From the IMG/VR virus record IMGVR_UViG_3300003323_000383, positions 3,738-46,011 of that record: a stretch of 42,274 bases of DNA, one strand, 5' to 3'. A program made the position numbers and the translations under genes. Positions 1-8,502 of the stretch are shown piece by piece. The notes beneath the pieces were generated by a model that was given only the letters and a program-made list of their open reading frames with translations, made no database searches and was not told where the DNA came from. The stretch is from a virus. Position 1 is the stretch's first letter; every line of letters begins with the position of its first letter.

Positions 1-355
1 GACCGATACCGCCGGTCCACCCCGCCGAGGCTTGCGCCAGATACCCACTGATACCACCGAAGTTCTCGAAGTGCTTGTTCCCCCGACCAGCGAGCGGCAC
101 GATCAGCTGCGGCGTAGTGGCGTCCCAAAACAGATCCACTTGGATACCATCCGCGATGGCGAACTCGATGAAGTCGATCCGCCACGTGGCCGGCGCCTTG
201 TAAGGGCTGCCCGGAATCAACGTCGCTTGGTAGGTCGTGGGCGCCAGCTTGACGTTGTACGCTTCACCCGGCGTCGTGTCGATCTCACCCGTAAGCTTGA
301 CGATGGTGTTGCGCGGCCCGTCTTCCAGAATCTGGGTGCTAACGACGTTGGCCAT
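1..355 (-). CDS. Virion-associated protein, 3' end cut by window edge
   Basis: The start is ATG at 355, one base after the TAA of the upstream gene, with GGAG seven bases before it; 118 codons are visible before the edge. The product is soluble, rich in Thr, Gly and aromatics, and has no signal peptide or membrane segment. A stretch around residues 18-50 (LTGEIDTTPGEAYNVKLAP) looks like beta strands. It is transcribed with and just after the capsid genes, so a head-completion, decoration or tail-interface role is the likeliest inference. I do not recognise the family firmly. The reading frame is open to position 1, so the C-terminus is unknown. Confidence 0.7.
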   Translation of the reverse strand, partial: MANVVSTQILEDGPRNTIVKLTGEIDTTPGEAYNVKLAPTTYQATLIPGSPYKAPATWRIDFIEFAIADGIQVDLFWDATTPQLIVPLAGRGNKHFENFGGISGYLAQASAGWTGGIG

Positions 356-356
356 G

Positions 357-1118
357 TTAGCGCTCCAGAGCCGCGAGCTGGTAGTCCAGGACCACCGTCT
401 TGCTCGTCGCCGTGCCGGCCAGGATACCGAAGGTCGGCGACATGTTGACCGCCGGGTACGAGGTCGGGATCACGCGTGCCACCGGGCCCAGCGCGATGGT
501 GTTGTAGTCCACCGTAGCTTGACCGACCAGCTGGTTGCCCGCGAAGGCAACGATCGACGGCACGCCCGCGTTGCCTTGCGGCGCGTAGACGAAGCCGAAG
601 TTCACTTGCTGTGCGTTGACCAGGGTGTAGGGTACTACCGCCGAGCCAGTGACCACGCCACCGACCACCGACTGGAGGGTCATCTGCGTCGCCGCTGAGG
701 CCTTGGTGAAGTAAATCCCGTCGGGTAGGCCGGTGAAGGGCGTTGCCGAGATCGCCATCAGCCCGAAGCGGAAGCCCGGGTTGACCGTATCCGCCGCCGT
801 GAAGCTGCACAGATACGCCAGCTTCTGTGTGGCCTGCACGGCATAGCTCGCCACCGGGCGCTGGATCGACGTGAAGTCGGTTGCAGCCGGCGTCGTCACG
901 GAGGTCGTGAGCGTAATCAAGCCGCCTGCACCAGCAGTAGCTGCGGCAGTACCGGCCGCTGCGCCCGCTTGTGAAAGGGTGTAATCGCCCGCACGATAGG
1001 GCAGGAAGTCATCCTGGTCTACCGCGCAGAAGAAGGGATCGGGAAAGCCCATAAGACCAAGAGGCTGAAACTCTTGATCCTGTGTGAATCCCGCTACGAA
1101 ACGTGCCGGGGCCGCCAT
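357..1118 (-). CDS. Putative virion structural protein, 253 aa
   Basis: I chose ATG at 1118 because GGAG lies six bases upstream; a longer frame to 1214 would run back through the hairpin that follows the capsid gene. The protein is rich in Ala, Thr, Gly and Val with few charges, typical of beta-rich phage coat or decoration proteins. There is an Ala/Gly run near residues 50-70 and a C-terminal half resembling a small jelly-roll (FGFVYAPQGNAGVPSIVAF). It sits directly downstream of the major capsid gene and its terminator, so it is expressed late at a reduced level relative to capsid. The exact family is not recognised. Confidence 0.7.
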   Translation of the reverse strand: MAAPARFVAGFTQDQEFQPLGLMGFPDPFFCAVDQDDFLPYRAGDYTLSQAGAAAGTAAATAGAGGLITLTTSVTTPAATDFTSIQRPVASYAVQATQKLAYLCSFTAADTVNPGFRFGLMAISATPFTGLPDGIYFTKASAATQMTLQSVVGGVVTGSAVVPYTLVNAQQVNFGFVYAPQGNAGVPSIVAFAGNQLVGQATVDYNTIALGPVARVIPTSYPAVNMSPTFGILAGTATSKTVVLDYQLAALER

Positions 1119-1136
1119 GACAATCTCCAATTGGTC

Positions 1137-1176
1137 AAAAAGTACCGGGATCGGCATGGAGCCCAATCCCGGTATA
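1137..1176 (-). terminator. Hairpin terminator after the major capsid gene
   Basis: Read on the minus strand, TACCGGGAT pairs perfectly with ATCCCGGTA (1166-1174 with 1143-1151). One wobble and two GC pairs extend the stem, closing an eight-base loop, and CTTTTT follows. It lies between the end of the capsid gene (1218) and the next start (1118). This is a textbook intrinsic terminator, probably leaky since structural genes continue downstream, giving high capsid message relative to later genes. Confidence 0.75.
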
Positions 1177-1217
1177 AAAACCGCCAGCGCTCGATCAACG
1201 CTAGCGATCCCCAACCA

Positions 1218-2138
1218 TTACGGTCCGTTCGAACCGAAGATGCCACGCGGATCGGTCGCGCCGACCGAGAACCGCATATACGTCGCGGCCTTGGCGTTCT
1301 TCGTATCGAAGTCGTTGTCCTGATCGAACTCGGGCCGATCGCGCCAGAACATCGTCATGCCGTTAGGGCAATTCGTGCGGATGAACCACGCGTGCGGAGA
1401 CGTGAAGTAGTGGTTCATCTTGATCCCTTTCGGGAACGCATTGGTCGCCTTGAGAACGTTGATGTTGTTCGAGGTCGTGTTGGACTGGAGCACCGACTTC
1501 ATGATGCGGTTGGCGTTGTACCAGTCCTGGCGGCTGACGTGCAGCGACTCGGCCATGATCGAGATCAGGAGGCCGCGATCGTTCTGCGTACCCATGATCT
1601 GGATGTTCAGGTCCTCGAACGCCGCTTCCGAGATGTCGACCGACGGGAACAGCGCGTTGCTGTAGGTGCCGCCCGTGACGTTCACGTGCGCCGTGGAGAT
1701 GAGCGGTTGCCCATCCGGCGTCGTGTAGTACGTGGTGCTGAACGCGTTGTTGTAGAGGAACGCGGCCACGTTCTCGATCGTCTGATTGATGGAGAACGCG
1801 TTGGCGCGTGCCCGATCCATCGAGACTTTCTCGTACAGGTTGTCGCGCAGCTCTTCGTACGTGACCTGATAACCCAGCGCATAGGCGATATGCGCGTAGG
1901 TGGTTACCCAGCCCTGCACTTCCGAGTCGTATTGAACCGGAGCACCCTGCGCCTTGACGGGCGCGAGGCCGAACGACGCGACCTGCACGTCTTGTTCGTA
2001 CGCTTGGTCCGAATCCTCGATGTTATAGAGGTCCGGATACTCCATCGCGTGCTCGTTGTAGATCTGCCCCCATACTGCGTGTACCCCAGGCCACAATAGC
2101 TTGGGATGGGAGCCTGTGTTGATAACTCCACCGGCCAT
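1218..2138 (-). CDS. Major capsid protein
   Basis: The 306-residue product has the hallmarks of phage major head proteins of the HK97 fold. These include the segment DGQPLISTAHVNVTGG near residues 141-156 and a C-terminal FSVGATDPRGIFGSNG, which matches the usual 'D-x-R-G-x-x-G-S' ending of this group. The length fits a capsid without a fused scaffold, in line with the separate scaffold gene upstream. Start ATG at 2138 follows AGGAG with a CATATC spacer. The neighbours, scaffold and head-associated genes upstream and a strong terminator immediately downstream, support the assignment. Confidence 0.9.
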   Translation of the reverse strand: MAGGVINTGSHPKLLWPGVHAVWGQIYNEHAMEYPDLYNIEDSDQAYEQDVQVASFGLAPVKAQGAPVQYDSEVQGWVTTYAHIAYALGYQVTYEELRDNLYEKVSMDRARANAFSINQTIENVAAFLYNNAFSTTYYTTPDGQPLISTAHVNVTGGTYSNALFPSVDISEAAFEDLNIQIMGTQNDRGLLISIMAESLHVSRQDWYNANRIMKSVLQSNTTSNNINVLKATNAFPKGIKMNHYFTSPHAWFIRTNCPNGMTMFWRDRPEFDQDNDFDTKNAKAATYMRFSVGATDPRGIFGSNGP

Positions 2139-2153
2139 GATATGCTCCTGAGG

Positions 2154-2750
2154 TTAGACGCCTGCCGTGTTCTTGGCAAGCTGATGCACGTTGATAAGGC
2201 ACAGCCACTTCGCTGCGGTCCCGTACGCGTTGTCGATGGTGCGCACGAGGCCCATCAGGCGAACCTGAAGGGTCGCGCCGGTACCAGTACCGACATCGTT
2301 GAAGGTCCACTGCGACACGTAGCCGTTGTTCACGCCGGACAGCAGGTTGGCGTTCTGGCCCACGTTGGCCGAGGTGAGCGCCGGGCCGGCACCGCCTTCC
2401 TGGATCTGGAAGAGGATGTTCGGATCGTCGGCGACCATCGCGTAGTACGGATTGGTCTTCGCTGCCGGGACAATGTTGCTATCCAGGTTCGCCGGGTTGG
2501 CCATCAAAGTCTCATACCGGCCGAACCCGACGATTGCGCCCAAGATGGGGTTGGTGGCACCCGCCGTAGCCAGGGTGATGCTGGGCACCCCGTTCACGTC
2601 CGCATCGCCAGCCATGACGACCGGGTCGCCGATGGCGTAAGCGTTACCGTCCGCTTGCGGGATGAAGTAGCACCGCGCCTGGCCGGACCAGGGCGAGCCG
2701 TTGAGGTATTGCACCGGCGATAGCCCCGCCGGCTTGCTGACGTTTGCCAT
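2154..2750 (-). CDS. Capsid-associated protein, possibly head decoration, 198 aa
   Basis: ATG at 2750 follows GGAG with a six-base spacer. The N-terminus (MANVSKPAGLSPVQYLNG) and the following GNAYAIGDPVVMAGDAD segment match a protein I recall lying next to the capsid gene in many podo- and siphoviruses; that family is annotated only as structural or hypothetical. It is beta-rich, Asn/Gly-rich and lacks membrane segments. Its position directly upstream of the capsid gene suggests a decoration or cement role, which is inference. Confidence 0.75.
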   Translation of the reverse strand: MANVSKPAGLSPVQYLNGSPWSGQARCYFIPQADGNAYAIGDPVVMAGDADVNGVPSITLATAGATNPILGAIVGFGRYETLMANPANLDSNIVPAAKTNPYYAMVADDPNILFQIQEGGAGPALTSANVGQNANLLSGVNNGYVSQWTFNDVGTGTGATLQVRLMGLVRTIDNAYGTAAKWLCLINVHQLAKNTAGV

Positions 2751-2785
2751 TTCAAGCTCCAGTTATGGGCACCCCTCGCGCCGCG

Positions 2786-3304
2786 CTAGCGCTTGCGCTT
2801 TGGAGTAAACAGATTGGTGACGTTTTGGCGCTGCCCCTCGGGGATGTAGCGCTGACTCTGGTCGTAGGGGTTGGCTTCGCCAAGCATCGCACCGCGTGCG
2901 TCCCCTCGCAGGGCCCTAGCTACTGACTCGTTGCGCTCAAAGAGCGCATCCTGATCCTGCTCCCAGAACTCCTGTGGGAGCTTCATCAGGAACAAACGTT
3001 CCTCGCTGTCGCCCCCGACGGCGGCTGGTACGCTGATCCGGGAGCCAAGATCGCTGCTTCCGTTAGCGCTCGCGTCGCCGGCGAGGTCGAAGTTATTGAT
3101 GTCCACCCCATCCTCCTCCGTTACGAAGGTGTAACCGGCCCGGAGGGCGCGAGGTACACGGGAGGTCAGAAACCAATGCAGGTGATACCCAGGAATATCC
3201 GCTACTTCTAGGTGGCGGACTGGCACCGACATAGGAACGCGGTCCTTACCGGGATTTTTGGTCTCGGGAAGGTTCGACGGGTTCTTCGGATCTGCGGGAT
3301 TCAT
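2786..3304 (-). CDS. Conserved phage head-region protein, 172 aa
   Basis: Two adjacent ATGs (3307 and 3304) overlap the TGA of the scaffold gene. I prefer the second because it sits seven bases from GGAG; the first sits four. The N-terminus is a Pro/Asn/Lys-rich linker, then a folded part starting near VPVRHLEVADIPGYHLHWF, and a C-terminal acidic/Gln segment ending in a Lys/Arg tail (TPKRKR). Its place between scaffold and capsid-associated genes suggests a role in head assembly. The basic tail could contact DNA or scaffold, but no function is established. Confidence 0.7.
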   Translation of the reverse strand: MNPADPKNPSNLPETKNPGKDRVPMSVPVRHLEVADIPGYHLHWFLTSRVPRALRAGYTFVTEEDGVDINNFDLAGDASANGSSDLGSRISVPAAVGGDSEERLFLMKLPQEFWEQDQDALFERNESVARALRGDARGAMLGEANPYDQSQRYIPEGQRQNVTNLFTPKRKR

Positions 3305-4143
3305 CATTGCTCTCCTTTGTAGTACAGGTCGGCATAGTACTTCTGCCACGAGGCCTGATCCTTGAATGCCCGGCCCTCGCCCACCAGTTTCTTACCCTGC
3401 TTGATGCAGGCCTCTTTTGCCTCGGGCGGGAGGCTGTCGTACGATTTCGAGCCTCCGCCGCCCCCACCACCGCCGTCGCCGGTAGGCCGACCACCGCCCA
3501 CCTTCCCGGACGAACCGCCCGGAACTTGCCCTTCGGTCATGACCTTCACCACATGGTCGAAGAACGCCCGGCCCTGGAGGTGATCGTTGCGCTCGTCGCT
3601 CCGAAGCATGTGAGCGATGCCCTCAGCCTTCGCGGTCTTGCGCTGGTCCACCCCATACCAAGGGTTGTCGTTCATCCACGCCTGGAAGTCGGGGTCGATC
3701 TGCGGCTTCTGCTGGGTGGGCTGCTGCTGCGTTTGCTGCACAGGCTTTGTGACAGGCGTCGGCGTGTCCTTTAGACCGGCGATCTCGGTCTGGATTTCCA
3801 CCTCGCGAAGCGTGTCGCCCGAATCCCGAGCCTCCTGGAGTTCGGTGGCCAGTCGGCGCTTCTGCGCCTCCAGCTGCGTCTTCAGGTTCTGCTCGTGGAA
3901 GCTTTGCAGCTCGGAAATGGATTCCTGCGAGGCCTTGAACATGCCTGCAAGATGTTGATTCTCGCCGCGAAGGCGTTGCACCTCCTGTTCGAGCCGGCGG
4001 TTTTGCGACCGGACGATCGGGAGGACCTGCTCACCTTTCGCAATGAAGGTCTCCGCGTCGACCCACTTCTCCGGGCCAGAACGGAACTCCTCCAGCGGAA
4101 CCCAGCCCATATCCCGGGCGCGTTGCTCGACATCGTTACTCAT
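3304..4143 (-). CDS. Head scaffolding protein
   Basis: The 279-residue product begins with a motif common to phage scaffolds (ARDMGWVPLEEFRSGPEKWV, about residues 9-28). It continues into a long heptad-rich coiled coil (about 45-130) and a Gln/Pro-rich linker (PVQQTQQQPTQQ). A run of nine Gly near residues 225-235 precedes a basic, helical C-terminus (about 240-279) of the sort that binds capsid subunits. It lies upstream of the capsid genes in the usual order. ATG at 4143 follows AAGGAG with six bases between, and that SD overlaps the end of the upstream gene. Confidence 0.85.
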   Translation of the reverse strand: MSNDVEQRARDMGWVPLEEFRSGPEKWVDAETFIAKGEQVLPIVRSQNRRLEQEVQRLRGENQHLAGMFKASQESISELQSFHEQNLKTQLEAQKRRLATELQEARDSGDTLREVEIQTEIAGLKDTPTPVTKPVQQTQQQPTQQKPQIDPDFQAWMNDNPWYGVDQRKTAKAEGIAHMLRSDERNDHLQGRAFFDHVVKVMTEGQVPGGSSGKVGGGRPTGDGGGGGGGGSKSYDSLPPEAKEACIKQGKKLVGEGRAFKDQASWQKYYADLYYKGEQ

Positions 4144-4146
4144 GAC

Positions 4147-4359
4147 TCACTCCTTATAGAAGGATTCCACACTGCCCGAGAACAGGCAGCGGCAGCGAGG
4201 GCAGTTCACGCCCGAGGCTGCAAGGGACATCCCGTTGTGGTACAGCTGGCCCGACGCCGCTAGGCGCGAGGCTTCCTCGCGGAAGAGGGTGCCACACACC
4301 CCACATTCCATCTCGACCTCCATCAGGGTGAGGTCCTTCCCTTCTTGCGTGACTCTCAT
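4147..4359 (-). CDS. Small zinc-ribbon-like protein, 70 aa
   Basis: The start ATG at 4359 overlaps the TGA of the GroES-like gene (ATGA), and GGAGG in the upstream gene end serves as SD. Two Cys pairs are visible, CGVC at residues 19-22 and CPRC at 53-56, about 30 residues apart, as expected for a single zinc ribbon. No enzymatic domain is present. Translational coupling to the GroES-like gene and the following scaffold gene suggests a role in head assembly, possibly as an adaptor; the function is unknown. Confidence 0.7.
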   Translation of the reverse strand: MRVTQEGKDLTLMEVEMECGVCGTLFREEASRLAASGQLYHNGMSLAASGVNCPRCRCLFSGSVESFYKE

Positions 4360-4712
4360 TCTTCCTCCGTGATGCCAGCGAAGATATCCCGGTCGTTGAT
4401 GAGGCGGTACACCTTCCCATCCTTCGGCCCCTTCGCCATGTAGCCAGCGAGCTTCGAGATGAGGACCTTGTCCCCCACCTTCGCCCGTGCCGGCTCGTCC
4501 GGCCAGCAAGCCGGCCCGATTGCGATAACCACCGCCCGTTGCTCCACCATGAGCGTCCGCTCATGCACGGAGTCAGGCAACTGAATCATCGCTCCCTTCC
4601 TCTCCGGTTCGTAGTGCTCCACCAGAACCGCCCGCCCAAGAGGGACCAGTCCCGACCCATTGCTGGTCGTCGTCAGGGAGGTCATCCCCAGGCCTTCTTC
4701 CGTCGTACTCAT
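4356..4712 (-). CDS. GroES-like co-chaperonin
   Basis: Residues about 22-115 follow the GroES fold pattern: VPLGRAVLVEHYEPE (compare the GroES start 'PLxDRVLVK'), a mobile-loop region KGAMIQLPDS, then VVIAIGP, VGDKVLISKLAGY and a C-terminal strand RLINDRDIFAGI. The length of about 96 core residues matches GroES. An extra Ser/Thr-rich N-terminus of 20 residues overlaps the upstream gene by 140 bases, so a downstream start such as ATG at 4685 is possible. No GroEL is encoded here, so it would act with host GroEL. Placement between portal and scaffold suggests capsid folding as its job, as with T4 gp31. Confidence 0.8.
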   Translation of the reverse strand: MSTTEEGLGMTSLTTTSNGSGLVPLGRAVLVEHYEPERKGAMIQLPDSVHERTLMVEQRAVVIAIGPACWPDEPARAKVGDKVLISKLAGYMAKGPKDGKVYRLINDRDIFAGITEEE

Positions 4713-4962
4713 CTCTCATCTCTCCTACAACAGTGAGGAAGTCGATACCCATGATCTCTTCATAGGCTTGACATTCCCCGATCGATTTAGCGTTCGCGAT
4801 CGCATTAGCGAAGTGTTCTTGGTAAGCCACATTCCCCTTCGCCCACGACTCTTTGAGCGCTTCCCTACGCTTGACCAGCAACGCCATTAGGACTTCCGTT
4901 GCTGGGTGCTGCGTCCATGCTGCCCATTCCTCCTCCGTCGGCAGCCGCTTGATTTGCGTCAT
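4573..4962 (-). CDS. Hypothetical protein overlapping portal and GroES-like genes, 129 aa
   Basis: ATG at 4962 has GGAG seven bases upstream, but both lie inside the portal gene's last 98 bases. The 3' third overlaps the GroES-like gene by up to 140 bases. Residues 1-85 look like a normal helical soluble protein (PTEEEWAAWTQHPATEVLM, then HFANAIANAKSIGECQ). The last 40 residues are acidic, Gly-rich and low in complexity, as often seen when a frame runs on through a neighbouring gene. Function is unknown. The strong SD supports real translation. Confidence 0.65.
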   Translation of the reverse strand: MTQIKRLPTEEEWAAWTQHPATEVLMALLVKRREALKESWAKGNVAYQEHFANAIANAKSIGECQAYEEIMGIDFLTVVGEMRDEYDGRRPGDDLPDDDQQWVGTGPSWAGGSGGALRTGEEGSDDSVA

Positions 4963-6985
4963 GCGTAATCTCCAGTGACTTCAGGATCGCCTGCATGCGG
5001 TCCCGGAGTCCTTCGTTGTGGGTCTTCATAACCCCGATGGCGGCGTTGAACGCAGCGATCTCGTGACCGGTCTGCACGCCGCCTGCCTCTTCCATCGCCT
5101 GGGCGGCTTGCGCCTCCATGAGGATGATCTTCGCCTTGTTGAGTTCGTGCTCCTCGGCCATCTGGATAGCGAACTTCTTGAGTTCTATCTGCCCCTTGGC
5201 CTGGAGTTCGTTCATCTTGTTCTGGCCCTTGATGGTCTCGATAGCCCCCTTCGGATTCGGGAGCGGCGGCACCTTGTCCGGACCCGGGTACACGGTCTCG
5301 GGGTCCTCGACCTTGAGCGCCGCAAGCACTCGACGCTCGACCGCCGGGATATCGTAGCCGGGAGTGGTCTGGGCGAATTGCTTGAGGGTGACGGCCTTTT
5401 GGTACTGCTGCTGCTCCGAGATCATGTTCGGGTCGGCCGCAGGGGCGATGCGCTTCGGGTCCGCCATGTAGTCCTGCTTGAGGACCGACTGGTTGTCGCC
5501 GAATATGGTGGAGTCGGGAAGGTAGATCGCGTTGAGGCAGTACAGCTTGCGGAACTCCTCCTTCATACTGCGCCACATCCGCTTGAACAGGGCAGAGTAG
5601 ATCTTCATGCCCTGCTCGACCATGGATTGCTGGGTCTGGGCGGGAGTGTTCTGGCCGGGGTTAACGCCCGAGAGGGCGTCGGTCGAGGCGCCCAGACGCT
5701 GCGCGTACTCCACGATGAAGCCGAGGAGCTGGAACAGAACCGTCGATGGCTCCCGGACCGGCATCGGGAAGATTGACTTCTGGAGGTCATCCCCCGAGAC
5801 ATCAACCCGGTTCCAGCCAAACTGATTGAAGGTGTACTGGCCACCCCGGATCTTCGCACCTCGGGCGAGGAACCCGCCACTCGTCGTGGCTAAGGTGCCG
5901 GCGTCGAGGAGCTGATTGATAACAGCGTTGACCACGCTGTTGAGGGGGCCGAGCAACACACCGAAGCCCACATCGTAGATGCTGCCATCTGCCGAGGGGA
6001 TGAAACCGTACTTCGTGTAATACTCCGTCGAGTGGATCCGGGACAAGCGCCCATAGATGCTATACTCCATCTGCTCCTTCTTGTCCCACCCAGCGACGAT
6101 TCGCACAGGACAGTGGGAGTCCGACTCGATCGTCACGATCCACGGCTCCGCGTACCCATCCCCATCCAGGTCCAGCCGGCAATGCTGTTCGATGAAGGTG
6201 TAAGGCGTGTCCTCATCCGGCTCGACCGGCGCCATCACGCCCTTGCGATTGTCTTCCTTAGCCTTACCAGGTTCGAACTGAATCGGCTTGGCCGCGTCGT
6301 TGTACCAAGGCTCATCGAGGATATCCCTATACTTCCCCTCCACGACCCCCGAGTAGATCTCATTCCGGTACACGGGCATCAGTTGGGACTTCCGGGCGGC
6401 GGTCTCGACCGACTTGGCGTAGTAGTCCACGACCAGGTCCTGCGCGACAACCAGCTCCGACACATTCCCCTCGCCGGGCTTGTGGAAGGTCTTGACGAAG
6501 GCGCACCCGACGATAGGCACATTGAGCATGAGGCGGTCGTGTTGCTCCTCCCATGCCTGGTCCTCCTCGAGCACCTGATAGCTCATGTGGGTGCCGATAC
6601 GCTGGGCGCGGGCGTACTCTTGCCCCTTGGGGTCGGCGCCGATCACCCGGTAGCGGACGATGTCGGTCCCCGAGATCATGGCGGGGTAGGCGCGGGAGTG
6701 AAACTGCAGGCACGAGATACTGATGAGGGGGAACACTACATTCGCGCAGCCCGGCCAGGGGAAGGATTTCCCCTTCTGGATCTGCATAGCCATGTCCATG
6801 GCGTTTTGGGTGCGCTTCTCCCACTTCGCCCGGGAGAGCTTGTCCCGCCGGAATCCCTCCCACACCCGAGCCCCAATGCTCTTAAGGTCATCCTCATCCA
6901 GCAGCGAAGTGATGTTCGGCGCCATCCAGATGTCAGCGCCGTCAACCTTATCCTTGAGCGAGATAGCCTTCTTGATATGCCACAT
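4865..6985 (-). CDS. Portal protein (P22-like)
   Basis: The 706-residue length, position directly after the large terminase, and sequence pattern match large portal proteins of podoviruses. There is an N-terminal WxxxxxDxM-rich helical region (FPWPGCANVVFPLI near residue 76) and a core with FIEQHCRLDLDGDGYAEPW, typical of P22-like portals. Next comes the wing/stem part (NQLLDAGTLATTSGGFLA), and a long Gln/Glu/Ala helical C-terminus (about 590-680) like a barrel helix. It forms the dodecameric DNA gate and docks the terminase. ATG at 6985 lies two bases after the terminase stop. Its 3' end overlaps the next gene by 98 bases. Confidence 0.88.
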   Translation of the reverse strand: MWHIKKAISLKDKVDGADIWMAPNITSLLDEDDLKSIGARVWEGFRRDKLSRAKWEKRTQNAMDMAMQIQKGKSFPWPGCANVVFPLISISCLQFHSRAYPAMISGTDIVRYRVIGADPKGQEYARAQRIGTHMSYQVLEEDQAWEEQHDRLMLNVPIVGCAFVKTFHKPGEGNVSELVVAQDLVVDYYAKSVETAARKSQLMPVYRNEIYSGVVEGKYRDILDEPWYNDAAKPIQFEPGKAKEDNRKGVMAPVEPDEDTPYTFIEQHCRLDLDGDGYAEPWIVTIESDSHCPVRIVAGWDKKEQMEYSIYGRLSRIHSTEYYTKYGFIPSADGSIYDVGFGVLLGPLNSVVNAVINQLLDAGTLATTSGGFLARGAKIRGGQYTFNQFGWNRVDVSGDDLQKSIFPMPVREPSTVLFQLLGFIVEYAQRLGASTDALSGVNPGQNTPAQTQQSMVEQGMKIYSALFKRMWRSMKEEFRKLYCLNAIYLPDSTIFGDNQSVLKQDYMADPKRIAPAADPNMISEQQQYQKAVTLKQFAQTTPGYDIPAVERRVLAALKVEDPETVYPGPDKVPPLPNPKGAIETIKGQNKMNELQAKGQIELKKFAIQMAEEHELNKAKIILMEAQAAQAMEEAGGVQTGHEIAAFNAAIGVMKTHNEGLRDRMQAILKSLEITHDANQAAADGGGMGSMDAAPSNGSPNGVAGQA

Positions 6986-6987
6986 GG

Positions 6988-8502
6988 TCAGTATCCTGTA
7001 ACCTCATCCCGCCCCACCATGTTCCGGGGGTCCTCGTCTTCCATCTGAAGCTCCTCGTCCGTCCGGAAGTCTTCTTCCTCGGGCGGAGCCTCCATTTCGA
7101 ATCCCTTCACCAGGATCGCCGTCGAGTCGAACTGGTCGTCGGAGATTGCCTCCGTGGTACCGGTGAATTGCTTCAGTTCGGCCTTGTACTCCTCGTACCA
7201 GCGGGCGTCCGCCGAGTACCGCATGCCGCCGTGGCGGTGGCGCTTCTTGAACGCGAGCGCCCGGGCCGCCTTGTCCTTGACCGGGTTGATGACCTTGAAG
7301 TTCAGCCAGATGCCCCGCTCCCGCATCTCACGGCGGATGGTCGGGTAGACCGCATTCCAGATCACGCCACCTTCCACCACCCACTCCTCTGGGTCGTGTT
7401 CGATCTGGAGGGAGAACATCTCCTTGATCCACTCCTCTGAGTCCCACCGGCCGGTCCGCTGGTCAAAGACGCACAGCAGGTTCTGCGGCGTCTCGCCGCC
7501 CACCGTGAAGGAGGTTCGGTTGGCAAGCGTATCCTTCGACACCGCGAAGTCGCAGCCGATCTTGACCTTCTTCGGCGCCATGAAGTCATCCCGGCTCATC
7601 GGGATGAAGCCGTCTTCACCCAAGAAGGCCAGCGCGTCATCGAGCGGGGTGTTCAGGTACTCCTGCGAGTAGCCCGGCGCATCATCATCCTCGATGTACC
7701 GCTGGCGTTCGGCCTTGAGCTCCTTCTCCCCAAACATCTCGGGCCACAGGATGTCTCGGAAGTCATCGAAGGCCCGATGCGCCTTGAATAGAAGCGTAGC
7801 CCATCCCTCCGCCCTCTGGAGTCGAGCCAGCAACGCATCGGCGTGCATGATGGTGCCGTAGATACGGGCGAGCCCGCCTTTCCGCAGGCAGGGGAGCAGG
7901 GCGCGGTTGAACCACTTGCGGAACTTCTTCCGCGCCGAGAGGTTCTCGACCTGTTCGTCTTCCTCAAGGTCATCCCCCAAGATGAGGCCAGGCCGCTTGC
8001 CGTTCCACTTCAAGCCCCGGGTCTTCTGCCCGGAGCCCTTCGCTAGGATGCGAGCCTGGTGGCCGTCCTCGAACTCCACGATGCAATCCGTCTTGGCATC
8101 GACCACGAGGCGGCGGATCTTGAACTCCCGCCGCAGCTCATCGTTCTCTCGAAGCTGCTTCGCCATGTCGCCGAGGTGGCCGATGGCTAGGTCCTCGGTG
8201 GCGGACACCAGCAGGATGTAGTCCTGGGCGCGGAAGCAAATCGTCGCGAGGCCGTATGAGTGAGTGAACGCGGTGGACTTGGCGTGGCCCCGAGGCGCCG
8301 CGATGCTCACATACCGATGGGCGGTGCAGCACAAGCCCCAGCCGTCCCGGTGGAAATCCGCCGTGGGGGCTGGGTTATCATACATCGGAGAGAGGAACAC
8401 CCCCGCGAAGCTCTCCACGAGATCGGCAGTGAGTTCGACCCGCTTGAACAGATCAGCCACGTTCGCAAGCCCTCGAGCCCGCCATCTCAAGCGGCGTGTC
8501 AC
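6988..8502 (-). CDS. terL: Terminase large subunit
   Basis: This is the ATP-driven packaging motor and genome-cutting nuclease. Visible motifs are Walker A APRGHAKST (about residues 69-77), Walker B LILGDDLEE (173-181) and a coupling motif YGTIMH (215-220). The RNase H-like nuclease has acidic residues in KIGCDFAVS (D318), WVVEGG (E377) and SDDQFDST (about 454-461). The length of 504 is typical. I use GTG at 8502 because GGAG precedes it by seven bases; it overlaps the upstream small gene by 50 bases. An alternative GTG at 8460 has a weaker SD. Confidence 0.92.
   Translation of the reverse strand: MTRRLRWRARGLANVADLFKRVELTADLVESFAGVFLSPMYDNPAPTADFHRDGWGLCCTAHRYVSIAAPRGHAKSTAFTHSYGLATICFRAQDYILLVSATEDLAIGHLGDMAKQLRENDELRREFKIRRLVVDAKTDCIVEFEDGHQARILAKGSGQKTRGLKWNGKRPGLILGDDLEEDEQVENLSARKKFRKWFNRALLPCLRKGGLARIYGTIMHADALLARLQRAEGWATLLFKAHRAFDDFRDILWPEMFGEKELKAERQRYIEDDDAPGYSQEYLNTPLDDALAFLGEDGFIPMSRDDFMAPKKVKIGCDFAVSKDTLANRTSFTVGGETPQNLLCVFDQRTGRWDSEEWIKEMFSLQIEHDPEEWVVEGGVIWNAVYPTIRREMRERGIWLNFKVINPVKDKAARALAFKKRHRHGGMRYSADARWYEEYKAELKQFTGTTEAISDDQFDSTAILVKGFEMEAPPEEEDFRTDEELQMEDEDPRNMVGRDEVTGY

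Noticed and set aside
1074-2099. Long plus-strand open frame (341 codons) opposite the capsid gene.
   Set aside because: Arg/Val/His-rich shadow composition, no SD, and antisense to a convincing capsid gene; frames like this are common in GC-rich DNA.
3430-3480. Run of GCC/CCG triplets in the scaffold gene as a repeat element.
   Set aside because: It encodes a glycine-rich linker in frame; it is a low-complexity coding stretch.
6032-7048. Plus-strand open frame of 338 codons opposite the portal gene.
   Set aside because: No SD or domain; composition matches an antisense shadow of the portal frame.
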